Origin: Gigaspora rosea | Taxonomy: Eukaryota; Glomeromycota; Glomeromycetes; Diversisporales; Gigasporaceae | Direction of reading: 5' to 3' | Length of the DNA: 64,000 nucleotides | NCBI GenBank assembly: GCA_003550325.1 | Contig: QKWP01000836.1 | Location: forward strand, 8,236 to 72,235 | In this document: positions 9,942 through 23,503 of the stretch, in pieces | Layout of the letters: each line of letters begins with the position of its first letter | Position numbering within the stretch: the first letter of the stretch is position 1 | The notes under the pieces: generated by a model | Told to the model about the DNA's origin: nothing | Database searches by the model: none | What the model saw: only the letters and a program-made list of their open reading frames with translations | Position numbers and translations under genes: made by a program

Positions 9942-11490
9942 ATAAATCCATTTTATTACAAATAAATTTTAATATTTGACCTTTCGCAATTCTATAGAAT
10001 CAAGTAATATTTAAATAATATTTAACTTTTCGTTAATAGCTTAAACTTTATTCTATAATAAATTACCGGATAATTTTAATAATACACGAGTAGAGATTTT
10101 CAAACTCAAACAAATACGGGTTCAACCTCAAACCTGACCCAAATGACTCTTTAGGATCACTAGCTCTGACTTAGAGATGGATCAGTCCTGAAAGACTGAA
10201 TAAGGACTGGCCCTTTACTGGTCTTACGGTTATTCAGTCCACCAGTCCAGACAAGTATTCATAAATAGTTAATATCTAATTAAAAAGAGTATTTTGCATA
10301 ATTGCTTATTTTTAATTACAGGCATAACGTACCTTAATTTTTCTCAGCTAGCAATAAGATGGTTAAGGACTTCTAGGAGACTGAGACTGACAGTAATAGA
10401 CCTGTCTTATTAGACTGAGACGAGTGAACCGGAATGATCCTCATTAGCTTTGACAGAAATAATTCATTTCAACAAGTGATAATAAACTTGATTTCAGAAT
10501 AATACTTTTCCGTCTTCTGATCTAGGATAATTACTACTACCAATATCGCCTTTTCTCCCTCTTGCAAAATGACTTCACTAATGCTTTTCTATTCTCTGGC
10601 TGAGACAATTATTATCATAAAGAAGCCAGTGTGATGTCCTTGGAGATGTCTTTTCCTTCTTTGACTCAAAGTTGATCAACTAGTATTCGAAGTCGAAGGT
10701 TTTTACCCTCCAATCTAAGTTAATTAAAGAAATTAAGGTGGCATTTTTACAAGATTCTGGCAAAATTCGCCAACAGCCATTTCACCAAAAATCTACCTCT
10801 AGCCAACGCTAATTATAAATTAGGCAATCCTGTTCTTAACCGGGTTAATTTTGGTGGTATAACTGTCAGTGAATTAGTTGTTAGCAAAATTGATTTATAC
10901 CCTTTTACAAAGTAGTCATCGTCAAGATCCAAAAGAACTATTATCGCAAAGTGTTTTTAATACTTTTTCTTCTCTTAATTCTAGAATACTAAGAAGCCAG
11001 AGTAGTGTTCTGGCGAAGTCTTCTGCGATCTGTACTGACGGTATCTATTAAAGTTGTCTTTTGCTTCCTAAATAAACCGAATTTACAGTTGAAACTTTAA
11101 TTTGGTGTTACTTGTATCTCTTAAAAAATCTAATTGGCTGGTAACAATTACAATTTAAAAGCGGTTAAATCAGATTTATGTGTAAAAAAAAAAAAATTTT
11201 CAACAGGTTATGTCTAAAAGTTCTTACTATAAATATGCGGGCACAAAATCCAGGTCCGTTAATTTTTTTAATAGACCCAGTATAATACAAGGCCAATTAT
11301 TATAGAAAAGTTTAAGACACATACATGCTTTATATAGTCTAGGCATTTGGAAAAAAAACCTGCATTTGATCAATAAGTCGTTTGTGTCTTGGTTTAATTC
11401 ATAGTAAAACTATTGAAAAAAGTTTCTTATACGCATATTTATGGTAAGTGAAGGTTTTAATTATTAAAATTTTCTACCTGTAAATTAAGT
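9942..11490. other. Long non-coding stretch, no gene recognised
   Basis: Less AT-rich patches at about 10130-10460 contain repeated CAGTCC/GACTG words in both orientations, suggesting a decayed TIR element, but no clean termini could be set. The rest shows nothing. Confidence 0.35.
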
Positions 11491-11715
11491 GTTGCAGCTG
11501 ATGCTGAAAACGGCTGATGCTGAAATTTTGACCTACTTTGATATAAAATTTTAAAATTTTTTTGTAGTGATTTTTTTGTTTTTGTCTTATAGGGTTAGGG
11601 TGAGGTTTGGGAGTAGATTGATATTTAAAGAGTATTTGTGGATTTTAGCAGGGCTTATAGTTTCAAATCGAGATCCCAAATTTTAGCATCAGCCGTTTTC
11701 AGCATCAGCTGCGAC
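11491..11715. mobile_element. MITE with 7-bp target duplication, copy A
   Basis: The left TIR reads GTTGCAGCTGATGCTGAAAA and is mirrored at the right. Each arm contains a repeated GGCTGATGCTGAAA-like subunit. The exact 7-bp duplication ATTAAGT flanks it at 11484-11490 and 11716-11722. The interior contains TAGGGTTAGGGTG. Copies B and C are at 29407-29624 and 39761-39987; A is in the opposite orientation to both. Confidence 0.9.
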
Positions 11716-12045
11716 ATTAAGTAATGCCAAGAAAAGTTAGCCATTACAGCATTATCTCAGGAATGAGTCCGGTAATAATAAATAATAAAAACCTGAAATT
11801 CTAGTTTTTCTTGATATATATATATATATCAAAAATAAATTTTGAAGATATCAATATGAACAAATTTTAAATAAAAAGTGATTTTTAAATATCAAATCAA
11901 AAGATTATATATAAAATAATTCACGGAATCACGATTAATTTTTAATATATAATAACGTATGTGATCTAAATAACGCGTCAAGCTTATTAAAATTCAAATA
12001 AACCCATCGCTATATTTTAGTTCAAATATTTTTTATACTTTAACA
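11716..12045. other. Non-coding, upstream of transposase pseudogene
   Basis: AT-rich with a (TA)n-type run near 11813-11830. No termini of the transposon that may have carried the following gene were identified. Confidence 0.4.
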
Positions 12046-14235
12046 ATGAATCTTGAAATTGAAGAAAACTCTTCGTATCTATTAAGCCCTATTATAGTTT
12101 ACAAAGAAAAAAAAACATTAATCAACGTAGTTTTAGTTATGAAATTATTAAAAAAGAAGTATATTTAAAAGCTCTATTATCAGCTTATACGTCTACATCT
12201 AAAGAAAACCAATATAAAGTTCCAGATCAATATAATGTAAAAACTACTATAGGACGATATAAAAAAGTAATTTATTGTTCTATAACTTATGAAAAAATTG
12301 TCATATTTTTTGTATTTCTTATGCCGAAAATTTTGAATATAAAATAAGCTTTACATCTTCAAGTTCGGCTGCTAATAAATGAGAAAAGGTATAAAAATTA
12401 TATTAATTTAATTGATTTGTTATTATAAATAAAATTTAATATTTATAGTATTTATAGGCTATAAATCCAAATTCTAAAACAGCATGGTCAGGAACTTTAG
12501 TATTTGGATTACAACTTGAATCAGTAAAAAAAGCACGTGAAGCAAAAAATAGAGAGTTAAAATCTATTGAAAATTGTAGCAATCATACAATTCTTAGATA
12601 TGCAAAAAAATTTGGAAGTCAAGCTCTTAAACTATTAAAATCTAAATCACAGGATAATTATTCAAAAAAAGATCTTGTTAACATTAAAGCAATAGATTAT
12701 TCAGTTAATAATTATAATTTTCATATAGATTTTGAAAAAGAAGATTTAGTTAAAACAAAACAAAATTAATTAGCTACTGTTCAAGCCCTAGATAAAGCTA
12801 AGATTTCACGAGAAGGTTATCGAAAAATAGCTGCAGTTAATCCTACAATTTCACGTGAATATGCAGTATTTAATGAACGTATATTATTAACTAAACAAAT
12901 GGAATCCAATATAAAAATTACACAAGTAAATCTTGATTTTATGGAAGTTGAAATAGATTCTACTGAAGTAGAAAATGTAGATCCTAAAGAAATAACAAAT
13001 ATGGCTAGAATTGGTGCACAACGTAGTGTTAAAGATCTTCTTAATTACATTATACCATATTTAGAACAAATCAAAATTTTAAAATATACTGATCCAGTTG
13101 TTCATTTATGGTTACGATTATGATTTTAAATGATATTGATCATCACCATGAATCGGATTTTCACTATACATTAGCATTATATCCTGGAGTTGAGAAATAC
13201 AAAACATTAAAATTTATGTTAAGTACTTTGTTAGAGGATTTATGGTCTTTAAAAGAAAATGGTTTACAAATAGGAACAGCATGCTGGAATTTTGAGTTTT
13301 ATTTTAGTGCAGATTTAAAGTTTCTTACAATATGCCTCGGTTTTAATGCTGCTAATTCTACTTATTTTTGTCCTTGGTGTAATGTTAACAAAAATCAATA
13401 TAAAGATACACAAGTGGATTGGAGAATTACTAAAACAATGGATCAACTTAGTTTAAATTGGAAAAATACAAATGGTCATATTAATGATCCTTTATTTAAT
13501 ATGATCCCACTTGAAAACTGGGTTTGTAATGAACTCCATGTTTTGCTTCAAATATATGATCAGCTTTGGACTTTAGTAATTGCAGAAATTAAATCACATG
13601 GATTGTTTAATGACATAACTCAAAAAATTATTGTTGATGAAATGAAAAGAATTAATATATCATTTCAATTTTGGGAAACTCATGGGCCAAATAATTGGGA
13701 CTTTACTCCTCTTATGGGACAAGACAAGCTAAAAGTTTTACAATTATTTAATCTTGGTGTTCTATTTCGTCCTAGCCGTGCAAATCTTATTCGTCAATTG
13801 TGGAATCAATTTGTTATTTTATATCAAGCATTTCGTAATCAAGAAACAGATCCTCTTAAATTTAAAAAAGACGCCCTTCCTTGGCTAAACTTCTTTTTAA
13901 CACCTTCTCAAGGTACTTCAACCGATCCAAATAATGCTACTAATGGTTTATATCTCCCAAGTAATGTAACACCATACATGCATATTTTTGTATATCACGG
14001 ATGGGAATTAATGCAAAAGCATCAGAGATAGGGAATTAAAGCATTCTCATGCGCTGCTGTAGAACATAAAAACCATGATCAAACTTCTCTATATTTTTGC
14101 AAAACTTTTAAAAATGGTGGAAATTCTTCACATTGCAAAGCAGCAGTGGTTGAAATTTTAGAATACGAAAATCGTACTCTTTATTATAATTATAACAATA
14201 TTCAACCTTTATTTAGTCAAAACAAAAAAACTTAG
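12046..14235 (+). pseudogene. DDE-like transposase with one intron, inactivated
   Basis: Starting at ATG 12046, the coding trace runs through a frameshift near 12100-12125, a short intron (12389-12457), and on to TAG at 14233-14235. Conserved-looking blocks are AKISREGYRKIAAVNP (about 12800-12845), the acidic helix region at 12920-13000, and a 307-codon open block (13108-14031). That block contains FYFSADLKFLTICLGFN, a C-x2-C pair (CPWC) and NELHVLLQIYD. An aspartate followed by a C-x2-C insert and then histidine recalls CMC/CACTA-like DDE transposases, but the family is not certain. After TAG 14029-14031, where TGG is one step away, GIKAFSCAAVEHKNHDQ continues in frame. Other breaks: TGA 12380-12382, TAA 12767-12769, and a probable internal deletion at about 13105-13120, where the frame switches and an expected glycine/aspartate block seems missing. 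Terminal repeats were not found. Confidence 0.6.
12389..12457 (+). other. Predicted 69-nt spliceosomal intron
   Basis: It starts GTATAA and ends TTTATAG. Removing it joins EK to AINPNSKTAW in one frame. Both sides read as continuous protein and the interior is much more AT-rich with stops. Confidence 0.7.
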
Positions 14236-17200
14236 AATATGTTAAATACGTTTTTTTAAAATTAGAATCAATAAAGATGATCATGAAAGAACCTGTGGAA
14301 CTATAAGATCTACATTTTTTTTTATTTGAAATTCTACCCTATTATTTAATTAGCTATTCAATGATTAATATATACACCCTAGAACATATACTCATGTAAA
14401 AACAAACTAGCAGTAATTCGCAGGTGCTTTTTATTCAGTATTTAACCCGTTCACTTGTCAATCCAGAAATTATAATCTGGTAAGATTATGCTTATTCATT
14501 TGAGTTGTTAGAAAGAGCACGAAGACTAAGTTAATAACTTCTAACTAGAGCTTATATAATGCTTCAAAGCCCGGTGTCAGACATCTATAATCATTCAAGC
14601 GAAATAAAATTGTAATAGTTGCATTGACAATTTTAACTTAAAGCCACGAACTCACTTTTATATTTATTAAACTTTCAGTGTACGCTCAAACTTGGTAATT
14701 GATATTAAACACAGTTTATTCATTTCTTGGGTAAGAATGAAAGGTATTGTTACTCAACTAAAGGGTGATATCGATCAGTATAACCATCAATGTTGGTGGT
14801 TAACTAATTAACGGAATTTTGTGGTTGGAAGTGGAATTGGTAAGATTCTATAATAATATAAGCATGTATTAAGCCACGATGATAATAAATAAAACTACTT
14901 TCGCCTATTACTATGGTGAAAAAAGGTGTTTATTTCATTGTTCATAGGAGAAGTCCAAATAAGGCCAGTAATCAACGTTAGATCCTGGATGTATTGCATT
15001 AAAAACAATTCCAACCTCGTGATTGAAGTTCTCTTTAATTGAATATTTATAAAAAATAGATCATACATTCTCGTCAATGCTAAATCAAAAATTTCAAGGT
15101 TTGGTAAGATGAATATATCTGTAAGGTTGATTTTAGATCATCTTACTAATAGTCATTCACTATATAGTGTGTTTATCGGTGTAGTTAGATTAGAATTGGT
15201 AAGTATTAAGAGCCTTAAAAATATTGATTATTCCTAAAGGTAATATTATACAATTTATACATTGCAGTTATATTAGAAATTAAGTTTATTTAGTATGCTG
15301 ATATTATTTAACTGTACAAAGAAACTTAGGTTCAAATTTTTGACGAGGATGGTAAAGAAAATTGTTGTCCAAATTGATTTTATTGATAACAATTTGAATC
15401 CAGTTTGGAATGAAGTTCATTACAAAATCGATTATAAATTCCTTTTAAATTTCAATAACTAACTACCTGTTTCTTAAAATCTGTTCCTTTTTAACTATCC
15501 GAATATCTTATATTTCCATACTACCTACCCAAGACTCGATATAGATCAAAGATGAAAATGAAATTTCAACGGATGGTAATACTGATGATCAAAAATTCTT
15601 ATGAAGAACTTCGAATTCTAATCAGGGCAAGTTTTATATATTATTTATATTATTTAAATCATTATTATATATCAATTTTTATAAATTTATTTATTTTTTT
15701 TAGATTGACGTGATAAATATATCACTAGTGGATCAATTTGAATGAGACATTATTTGTCAAAAAAATGATGCGGAAATTTTGACTACTTAGTTGGGTCTTG
15801 GAGGAGAATTTAATTTTTCTAATACTGGGTAGAGATTTTCTTGACGGGTACAATCCCTAGCTTAAAACTAGAGTGTTTTATTATAGTTTAAAGCACTTCA
15901 TTAACAGCCCTATTTCTGAATGCTAATGCTAATATTCTAGAGGGTGCTAAAAACTTTATTGATATTAGGCTCATATTGGTTTTATTTTTACATTGTTTAT
16001 TAGGTTTAGCATTGGTGTTATTACAAATTTTAATGGAACCAAAGATTTTATTAATAAGCCGCCACCCTAAGCTAATTTTAGTCTTGGTTTCCTCCGTATG
16101 GGTCTTACCAAAGAATGCATTCTTAGCCCTGCTGTTGAGCTCTGATCATCATGGTACGACTCTCCTCTGAATAGTGAAACCCTAGAAAAGCAGTAAGAAG
16201 AATGTTGTATATGGGCAATAAGGAATTAAAGTATTCGTTATAATAAGCTTGAATTACTTACTTGGTATAATACCAAATTTCTATAATTATAGCTCAATCT
16301 CTACCACAAATTTATTTAAACTTGCTATATAACGTTAATACTAAGACTAGTTTTCTGGTTTTATATTCTGGGGTCGATTACCCAGGTTTTTGACCCCTTT
16401 CGGAGCACTAGTCAGAGCTAGTCCGCGAAGATTATACAAGTTTGATAGATATTTATATATCTATATGTAATTCATTTTATTTATTATTAAATGAAATTTT
16501 ATTACTCGTATAGTGTATAATATTTATATTCATGCTAATATATTGATATACAATGTTACCTATCATGAGTTATGATTTAAAATACATTGAATAATAAATA
16601 GTTAAATTAACATGAAAAATAAAATTTTATATAGTGATTGTTTTTTTATTAAATGGTCGCATATTACAGTATTAATAAATATGAATAAAATTGATAAGTG
16701 TAATGAAAATTGAGTTAGGTGATTCAGAATTTATAAATCACTTATTTCAAAACTATACGTCACTAATTAATTCGAAATCAATACCTGAACACTAATTCTG
16801 AATCACCCAATTCTTATTTGCCAAATAAATGAATTGATTATACCAGTAGTATAAATTTTCATAAATCTGAATAGCTTATTCGATGTGCTTCAAATAATGA
16901 ATATTTATCTATATAAAAGTTCTCTTAGATTAACACGTATTTGATTAAATGTTTGCCTAGCTAGCTATAAAACATAAATAAAAATAATTAGATGTATATA
17001 ATGAACGCTTCAATACTTATCTACTAAATAAACTCGAATAAAATACTATACAATGATGAATCTGAATAGTTTGTTCTACGCATTTTGAATTCAATATAAC
17101 GTAAATTAAGTTTTTCTAATAATAAATATGAATAATTAAGTAGAGAACCGGCATACAACAAAGTACGATCAATAAATATTTAACTATTTATAATCCAATA

Positions 17201-17663
17201 TAGTAAGACGCTATTTAAAAAATTATACTTATCTTTGAAATGTATCACTTATTTGTTAATTTTGAAACCCCCAAATAATACTTCGAGTAATAAATTTCTA
17301 TCTTCTATACTTAATAGCATTTATGTATCAAATTAATATGATTTGAAAAGCTTATTTTAGGTTTATATTTTGAATTAGCATTTGTCTACTTGATTAACGT
17401 AATTAAACAAATTTACAATATAATAGATATTTTATATACCTACTTACTACTATGTTTAATTAATTTTTATTACTTCCTGAAAAGCGAGAAATGAGTTTGG
17501 AGTGGGAGAAATGGGTTGACATAGGTTTTATTGTTTTTTTTAGATGGGAAATAAATTTGACGCGAAATTTTTTAATTCATATCCAATCAACGTGTGACTT
17601 TTTGCAGATTAGTAGATATTTTGGGACTAGTTATTTCATCAATTAGCCGATATGTTTAATATT
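14236..17663. other. 3.4 kb without recognisable genes
   Basis: AT-rich, with short random open frames (for example at 15976-16170) whose composition looks non-coding. No clear inverted termini, tRNA or satellite was found. It may contain decayed transposon DNA downstream of the transposase remnant. Confidence 0.4.
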
Positions 17664-17986
17664 TAATAGTAAATAACTTTTATCTACTAAACCAATTTTG
17701 ATAATTTAGCTATCAAAATGATTCTCTCAACAGAGAAATTTAACAAATCTAAAATGATTAAATTCTAAGATTGATATAGATTTGTATTAATATAAATACT
17801 ACAATATTTTATAATTTATTAAATACTTATTATATAATAATATATAAATCTATTTGATCTTAGAACCCAGTAATTGGATTTTTATAATTTTAGGCTTGTT
17901 GAAATTCTTTTTTTGAAAGGATCATTTTGGTAGCTGAATCATCAAAATTGTTTTAATATATCAAAAGTTATTTATTATTAAACTTT
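17664..17986. mobile_element. Foldback family X, uninterrupted copy
   Basis: The arm with CTACTAAACCAATTTTGAT at 17688 is mirrored near 17945-17985, around an AT-only centre of about 17790-17845. It serves as the uninterrupted reference for the disrupted copy at 7066-8890. Confidence 0.75.
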
Positions 17987-18094
17987 ATTAATAAAATTTA
18001 TAATATATGTTAAAATTTTTTAATTTTGGCCAGAACTTAATAACTATGGGTGAATTATACCTAACATTCAAACCCACCCACTCCTAAATTAGCT

Positions 18095-18980
18095 AAATTT
18101 TGAAATTTCTCTTATCTTTTTGTCCCAGTTTTGGTTTTAAATTTCTATTTCTGATACTATTCCAGTATTCTAATAAAAAACAAATTACAAAAAAAATGAA
18201 AAAAATATTTAAAAAATAAAAGAACAAACAAGTAGAAACTGGTACTTGTCTTCTTATACTAGTTCTGATTTTCAAAATTCCAATTTCTAATACTTAACAA
18301 AATATGAATCTATGAAAAAAACATATTATAAAACTAAAAACAAAATAATAAACAAACAAAGACAAGCTCTTATTTTCTATACAGTTCTAGTTCCTAAATT
18401 ATTTTTACTGTATCTAATAAAACACAAATCTATAAAAAAATATTAATAAAATAAAAATTATTTAAAGAATCAAAAAACAAACAAGCAAGAACTAGTACTT
18501 GTTTTTTTGTACTAGTTCTAGTCCTTGAATCTCTATTTCTAGTAATGAAATACAAGCTGCAAAAAAAATAAAAAAATATTCAAAAAAATAAAATAAAAAA
18601 CAAGCAAAAACTAGTATTTGTTTTTGTACTAGTTCAGATTTCTGAATCTCTAATTTTGTACTTAGTGAAATACAACTCTATGAAAAAAATGTTAGTAAAT
18701 CTAAAAAGTACTTGAAGAACAAAAAAATACATACTCAAATTCTATCACTTATTTTTTTATATAGTTCTAGTTTTCAAATTACTATTCTAGTATTCAATAA
18801 AATACAAATTTATAAAAAAAATATTAGTAAAATAAAAAATATTTAAAGAAGCAAAAGAACAAACAAGCAAGAACTAGTACTTGTTTTTTTGTACTAGTTT
18901 TAGTTTTTGAATCTCTATTCTAGCACAATTCTAGTGCCCTAGCAAAACATAAACCTATGAGAAAAAAATATTAATAAAAC
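18095..18980. repeat. Satellite array, left part (about 125-130 bp unit)
   Basis: Roughly seven degenerate monomers, each with AACAAACAAGCAAGAACTAG, an ACTAGTACTTG...GTACTAGTTCTAG palindromic core, and an A-rich end with AAAAAAATATTAATAAAA. The array resumes at 21543 after a hAT insertion. Confidence 0.75.
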
Positions 18981-19546
18981 TAGGGCTGTTAATTGATCTG
19001 GTCTGAACTGACAGTTCTTTAGTCCATTCAGAAATTGAGCCAGTCTGGTAGAACCCTGAAGAATATATGTAATACTGAGATCTGGCTTTGTATAGACTTA
19101 TATGTAATTTTTCCATATGTCATATGTTTAAATTTGTATAACCAACTGGTAATTTTTTGAAAAGTTAGATGTTTATTTGTATAACAAAAATGATCTTTAT
19201 AACAAGTACGATCTTTTTTTGTATAACGATACTATATACACATCAGGAAAATTCTAAGTAGATATAAATCGATATATACTGTATGTTGCAGCTACCTTTT
19301 TTTGCTGATTTTTAACAAAAAAAAACCGTGGGTAGCTTATTTACTATTTTAAGTAATTTAAAGCACAATAAAAGGGTAGCTTATTTTTGAATACAAAGCT
19401 TTATTAAGTAAAATAAATAAATAAATATGCTGTAGACAATAAATAAATATGCTATAGACGATAAATAAATATGTTATAAACAATAAATAAATATGCAGAA
19501 AAAAATCGAGAGTAACTTATAAAGCGATTTTTGGTCAATCGATTAT

Positions 19547-19876
19547 AGTCGCTACATAGTAAAGTCTAAATTTTACTAAGTAAATCGATTAAAGTTGCAT
19601 AAGTAACATTGTTCAGCAGATCAAAATACGCATACACTAAAAATTTCATACAAATCGGAGAACTTTTTATTATTTGACTTTTAATTTTTACGTTCAACGG
19701 TTTTTTTTTTATAAAAAAAAAATCGTTGCACGTAAAAATTAAAAGTCAAATAATAAAAAGTTCTCCGATTTTGTATGAATTTTTTAGGGTACGCGTATTT
19801 TAATCTGCTGAACAATGTTACTTATGCAACTTTAATCGATTTACTTAGTAAAATTTAGACTTTACTCTATAGCAAT
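19547..19876. repeat. Foldback nested in the hAT element
   Basis: Long near-perfect arms begin with AGTCGCTACATAGTAAAGTC and fold around a T10/A10 centre at 19700-19735. It is related to the foldback core at 57024-57355. Both lie beside GGTAGCTTATTTT-like sequence, so both are inner parts of the same element family. Confidence 0.85.
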
Positions 19877-20629
19877 GTTCATCGATCATGTGGGTAGCTT
19901 ATTTTCAGAACTAAAAATTTTGTTGCTGAATTTGAACATGGTTAACTACCGCCCTTTTTTTTCTAGATAGGTTTCTGATTTTCTCTTCGTCACTTTTTTT
20001 TGTGTAATTATGTTTTTGGCTTTGGTGGTTAACATGATCATACTGGTACTCAGATCTGAAATTGTATAATTTATAGTAAATTTGAACTTATATGATAATT
20101 TTGTATAAAGCTTTTAATAAAATTAAGTTTATAAAGTTATATTAAAATTTTGAGTCTGGATCTGAGTTATATCAGAGTTCTTCGGGGTCCTAGTCTGGTT
20201 CTTTTTAGAACGGACCGAAAGAACTGTTGGTCCTAATAGTAAATATCAAATAAACTAATCATTAGCATTATAATATGCATTATGAAACAACTATAAAATA
20301 TTATTTTTGTTTAGAATTCAATTACAAACTCCTTTAGTTTGTTAAACAAGATTAAACCATGTTTAATTATAATAAAAAAGGCTGTTATTAACATTAATAA
20401 AATTGAGAAATTTATTATAACAGCAATAATATGATCAGTTAATTTACATTTTGTACTATATTTGTGCAAAATAACGCCTATTGGCATTATTTTGAAACAT
20501 GAGTTTGAAACAAGCTAATAACTAATTTAGTTGAGGATTTTTAATATAAATATTATAATTTGTATTCAACTAAATTAACTATTAGCTTGGCTCATACTCA
20601 TGTTCTAAACAATGCCTATATGCAAATAC

Positions 20630-20751
20630 AAGATTATTTATCTATTATGTCTACTAGTGTTCCATGTAAACAACTATTTAGTTTAGCTAGATTAACAGGT
20701 ACTAAATCATGGAATTATTTTGATAATGAAACAGTTCAGACTATTTGATAT
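20630..20751 (+). pseudogene. hAT transposase C-terminal dimerisation fragment
   Basis: The frame, open from about 20560, gives YLSIMSTSVPCKQLFSLARL, then TGTKSWNYFDNETVQTI, a stop (20746-20748), and YLKY beyond it. The pattern YL-I--TSVPCE--FS-AG----K-R--L-----V----L is the hallmark of the hAT C-terminal dimerisation domain; here the usual glutamate and glycine have changed. Residues before this stretch come from a local palindrome (about 20478-20615) and are probably not transposase. No zinc finger or catalytic part was found. Confidence 0.75.
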
Positions 20752-21542
20752 TTAAAATATTGTTTAAATTTTAATTTTACAAAATTTATTTTTCTGCTAG
20801 CAGTTTTTTTTTATATACATATATAATTTTATGGTGCTAATAAAATACATATAAACTTTTATACTATAACATTTTACTGATTTAAGTTTTTTTAATTTTA
20901 ATTTGAAAATAACCCGATACTAGCAGTATACTTTATTTTTTATATTTTTTTTTTATTAAATATATTAGGTTTATAAATTTTCAAGTATTTAACAAATATG
21001 TAAATGCTAACAATATTATCTTAATCAATATTTTTTTTATGCATTAATTGTTTTGTTAATTTACTTAATATTTTCTATTAAACAATTCTTGTCTTGAATT
21101 AGTGCAAGATTGAACATTTGGCAAGCCCAATTATGATTATATTATTCAATCAAATTACCAAATGTATGTAGTTATAAGTGACAAAATATCTTTTTAACTG
21201 ATTTTAACTATAATATTCATATTTATGAAGTTAATTAATATACTATATTATTTTCTAATCCATAATTTATATATGACTAAAATTATTAAATGTATTAATT
21301 ATTGCTCTTTTATATCATATATGCAAATATTATAAATATAAAAAGCTTATTGTAAAAGTACTGAATTTCTTTATACTGACAAACTTAATTTTATTATTAT
21401 ATAGCAAAAAAGTATTAAATTGATCATTGGTCTGTTCAGTCTAGCTCTATTCAGTTCTATTCAGTCCTGAACTATAGTTTGGTCTGGTTTTTTTAAAAGA
21501 CTGGGCAGTTTTTTAACCAGGATGGACTAATTAACAGCTCTA

Positions 21543-22560
21543 AATAAAACTAAAAAATAACTAATAAAACAAAAGAACAAACAAACAAAGAATAGCACTT
21601 ATTTTTTTATACAGTTTTGGTTTCCAAATCACTATTACAGTGCTATTCTAGTACTTTAATTAAATATACTATATATTCTGAAAAATAAACAACCTTCAAA
21701 ATAGTAGCTATCTTTTTATTTTTTTTCAAAAATTTTAAGAAATTATTAGAGTTGCTATATATAAAAATCTAAATTTTGCTAAGTAAATCTCAAAAGTACT
21801 ATTAATTAAGTTGTTTAGAACATCAAAATATACTAAAAAAAATTTGGTGGCATTTGGATAACTTTTTATTAGTAAAATTTTAATTTTTTAAAAAATTTAA
21901 CAATCTGAAAATAAGCAACCCTACATTTTTTTGTAGAATTTTTGATCAAAAATAATAGCTTATTTTTGGAAACATTTGGTAAACTACAAAAAAAATAAAA
22001 AATATTTGAAAAACAAAAGAAAAGCCAGTAAACACTGGTATTGTCTTTTTGTACTAGTTTTAGTTTCTGAATTTCCATTTCTGGTATCATTTTAGCACTT
22101 TAGTTCTACAAACAAAAAAGTTGTAAAGGTAAAAAGTAATTGAAAAAAAAACAAAAGAACCAACAAAAAAACAAAAAAGACTAACATTTATCTTTTTGTA
22201 CTAGTTCTGGTTTTTAAATCTCTATTCTTAGCACTATTTCAATAACTCAACAAAATATGTTTCTATAAATAAAAAATAATAATAAAAGAAAAGTAACTAA
22301 AAAAAACAAAAGAACAAAAACTAATACTTATTTTGTACTAGTTTTAGATTTCTAAATTATTATTCCAGTACTCCTGCTAAACACAACTCTACAGAAAAAA
22401 TATTGTTAAAGACAAAAAAATAGCACAAAAGAACAAATAAGCAAAAACTAATACTTATCTTTCGGTAATAGTTCTGGTTTCTGAATTACTATTCCCAGTG
22501 CTATTTGTGAAACAGAAACAAACCATTAATAAGACCAAAAAAATACTAAAATATTTATTT
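21543..22560. repeat. Satellite array, right part
   Basis: Continues the array of 18095-18980 with about five more monomers. It is interrupted at about 21690-21975 by a diverged element of the AAAATAAGC(T)ACC foldback family. Confidence 0.65.
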
Positions 22561-23503
22561 TTTTATACAAATTTTTATAGCTATTAACAAAGAATAAAGA
22601 AAGAAAATACTATAATAGAATAATTAAAAAAATTAATTATAAAGCAAAATATATATACATATTTTATTTGTTTACTATATATCCAGGTGTAGTGAGTTAC
22701 CAGAGGTGTACAACTATGCAGGTGTGTAGAAACCATTTTCTATACTTTATATATAAATTTTATTTTATTGTATATATTTATTATTTTTTTATATATTTAT
22801 ACTAAAATAAAATAAAATGCAATTATAGGATTTATAATATTAACAATTTTTGTTAAAATTTAGAATTAATTATTTTATAGTCTAAGATAAAGTTAGATAC
22901 AAAGATCCAATTCTAGTTAGTATAAGGTTTTTGAGAAATTTGAACAATTTTACTTAATATCCAACTTTAGTTACTTTAGTGCTAGTATAGCTTGCTTTAC
23001 CAACAATTAACACACTAACATTCTATTTACCAACAATCAATTTACTAACAGGCTTGTCATACAGATGACCAGTTCACTAGCACACAACTTACAAACAAGC
23101 TGACTTAATTGACAAGCTTATTTTGTTGACAATTAATTCACCAACAGTACATTTCACCAACAAAATTGATTTACTAACAAGCTTATTTTGATGACAATAT
23201 AATTCATCGACAATATGTTTCAAAAACAGTATAATAGTACATTTACTTACTTGCATAGGCAACTGATTTTGTAAATAAACTAAGCATATGAGATAAAAAT
23301 TTAGAGTTAGAACCTTAATATAAAAGGCTATAGTATTAAAATAATGTTTATTTTATATAAAATTTCATTTTTGTCATTTTTAATTAGTGCACCAAAATTG
23401 ATTTAAATATTAGTTTTTGCTTATTTTCATTTTTTTTTTTTACACATGTTCAGATTCTTTGTTAAGCTGATTCAAAATAGTCAAAATTTGCACTTTTTGA
23501 TTG

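Larger units (their letters stand above)
18981..21542. mobile_element. hAT transposon, degenerate, inserted in satellite array
   Basis: Termini are TAGGGCTGTTAATT and AATTAACAGCTCTA (inverted). The exact 8-bp duplication AATAAAAC lies at 18973-18980 and 21543-21550. Subterminal regions carry words such as GGTCTGAACTG and TCAGTCCTGAAC in both orientations. Its length of 2562 bp is enough for a transposase, but only the C-terminal dimerisation region survives (20630-20751). A foldback at 19547-19876 is nested inside. Confidence 0.9.
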
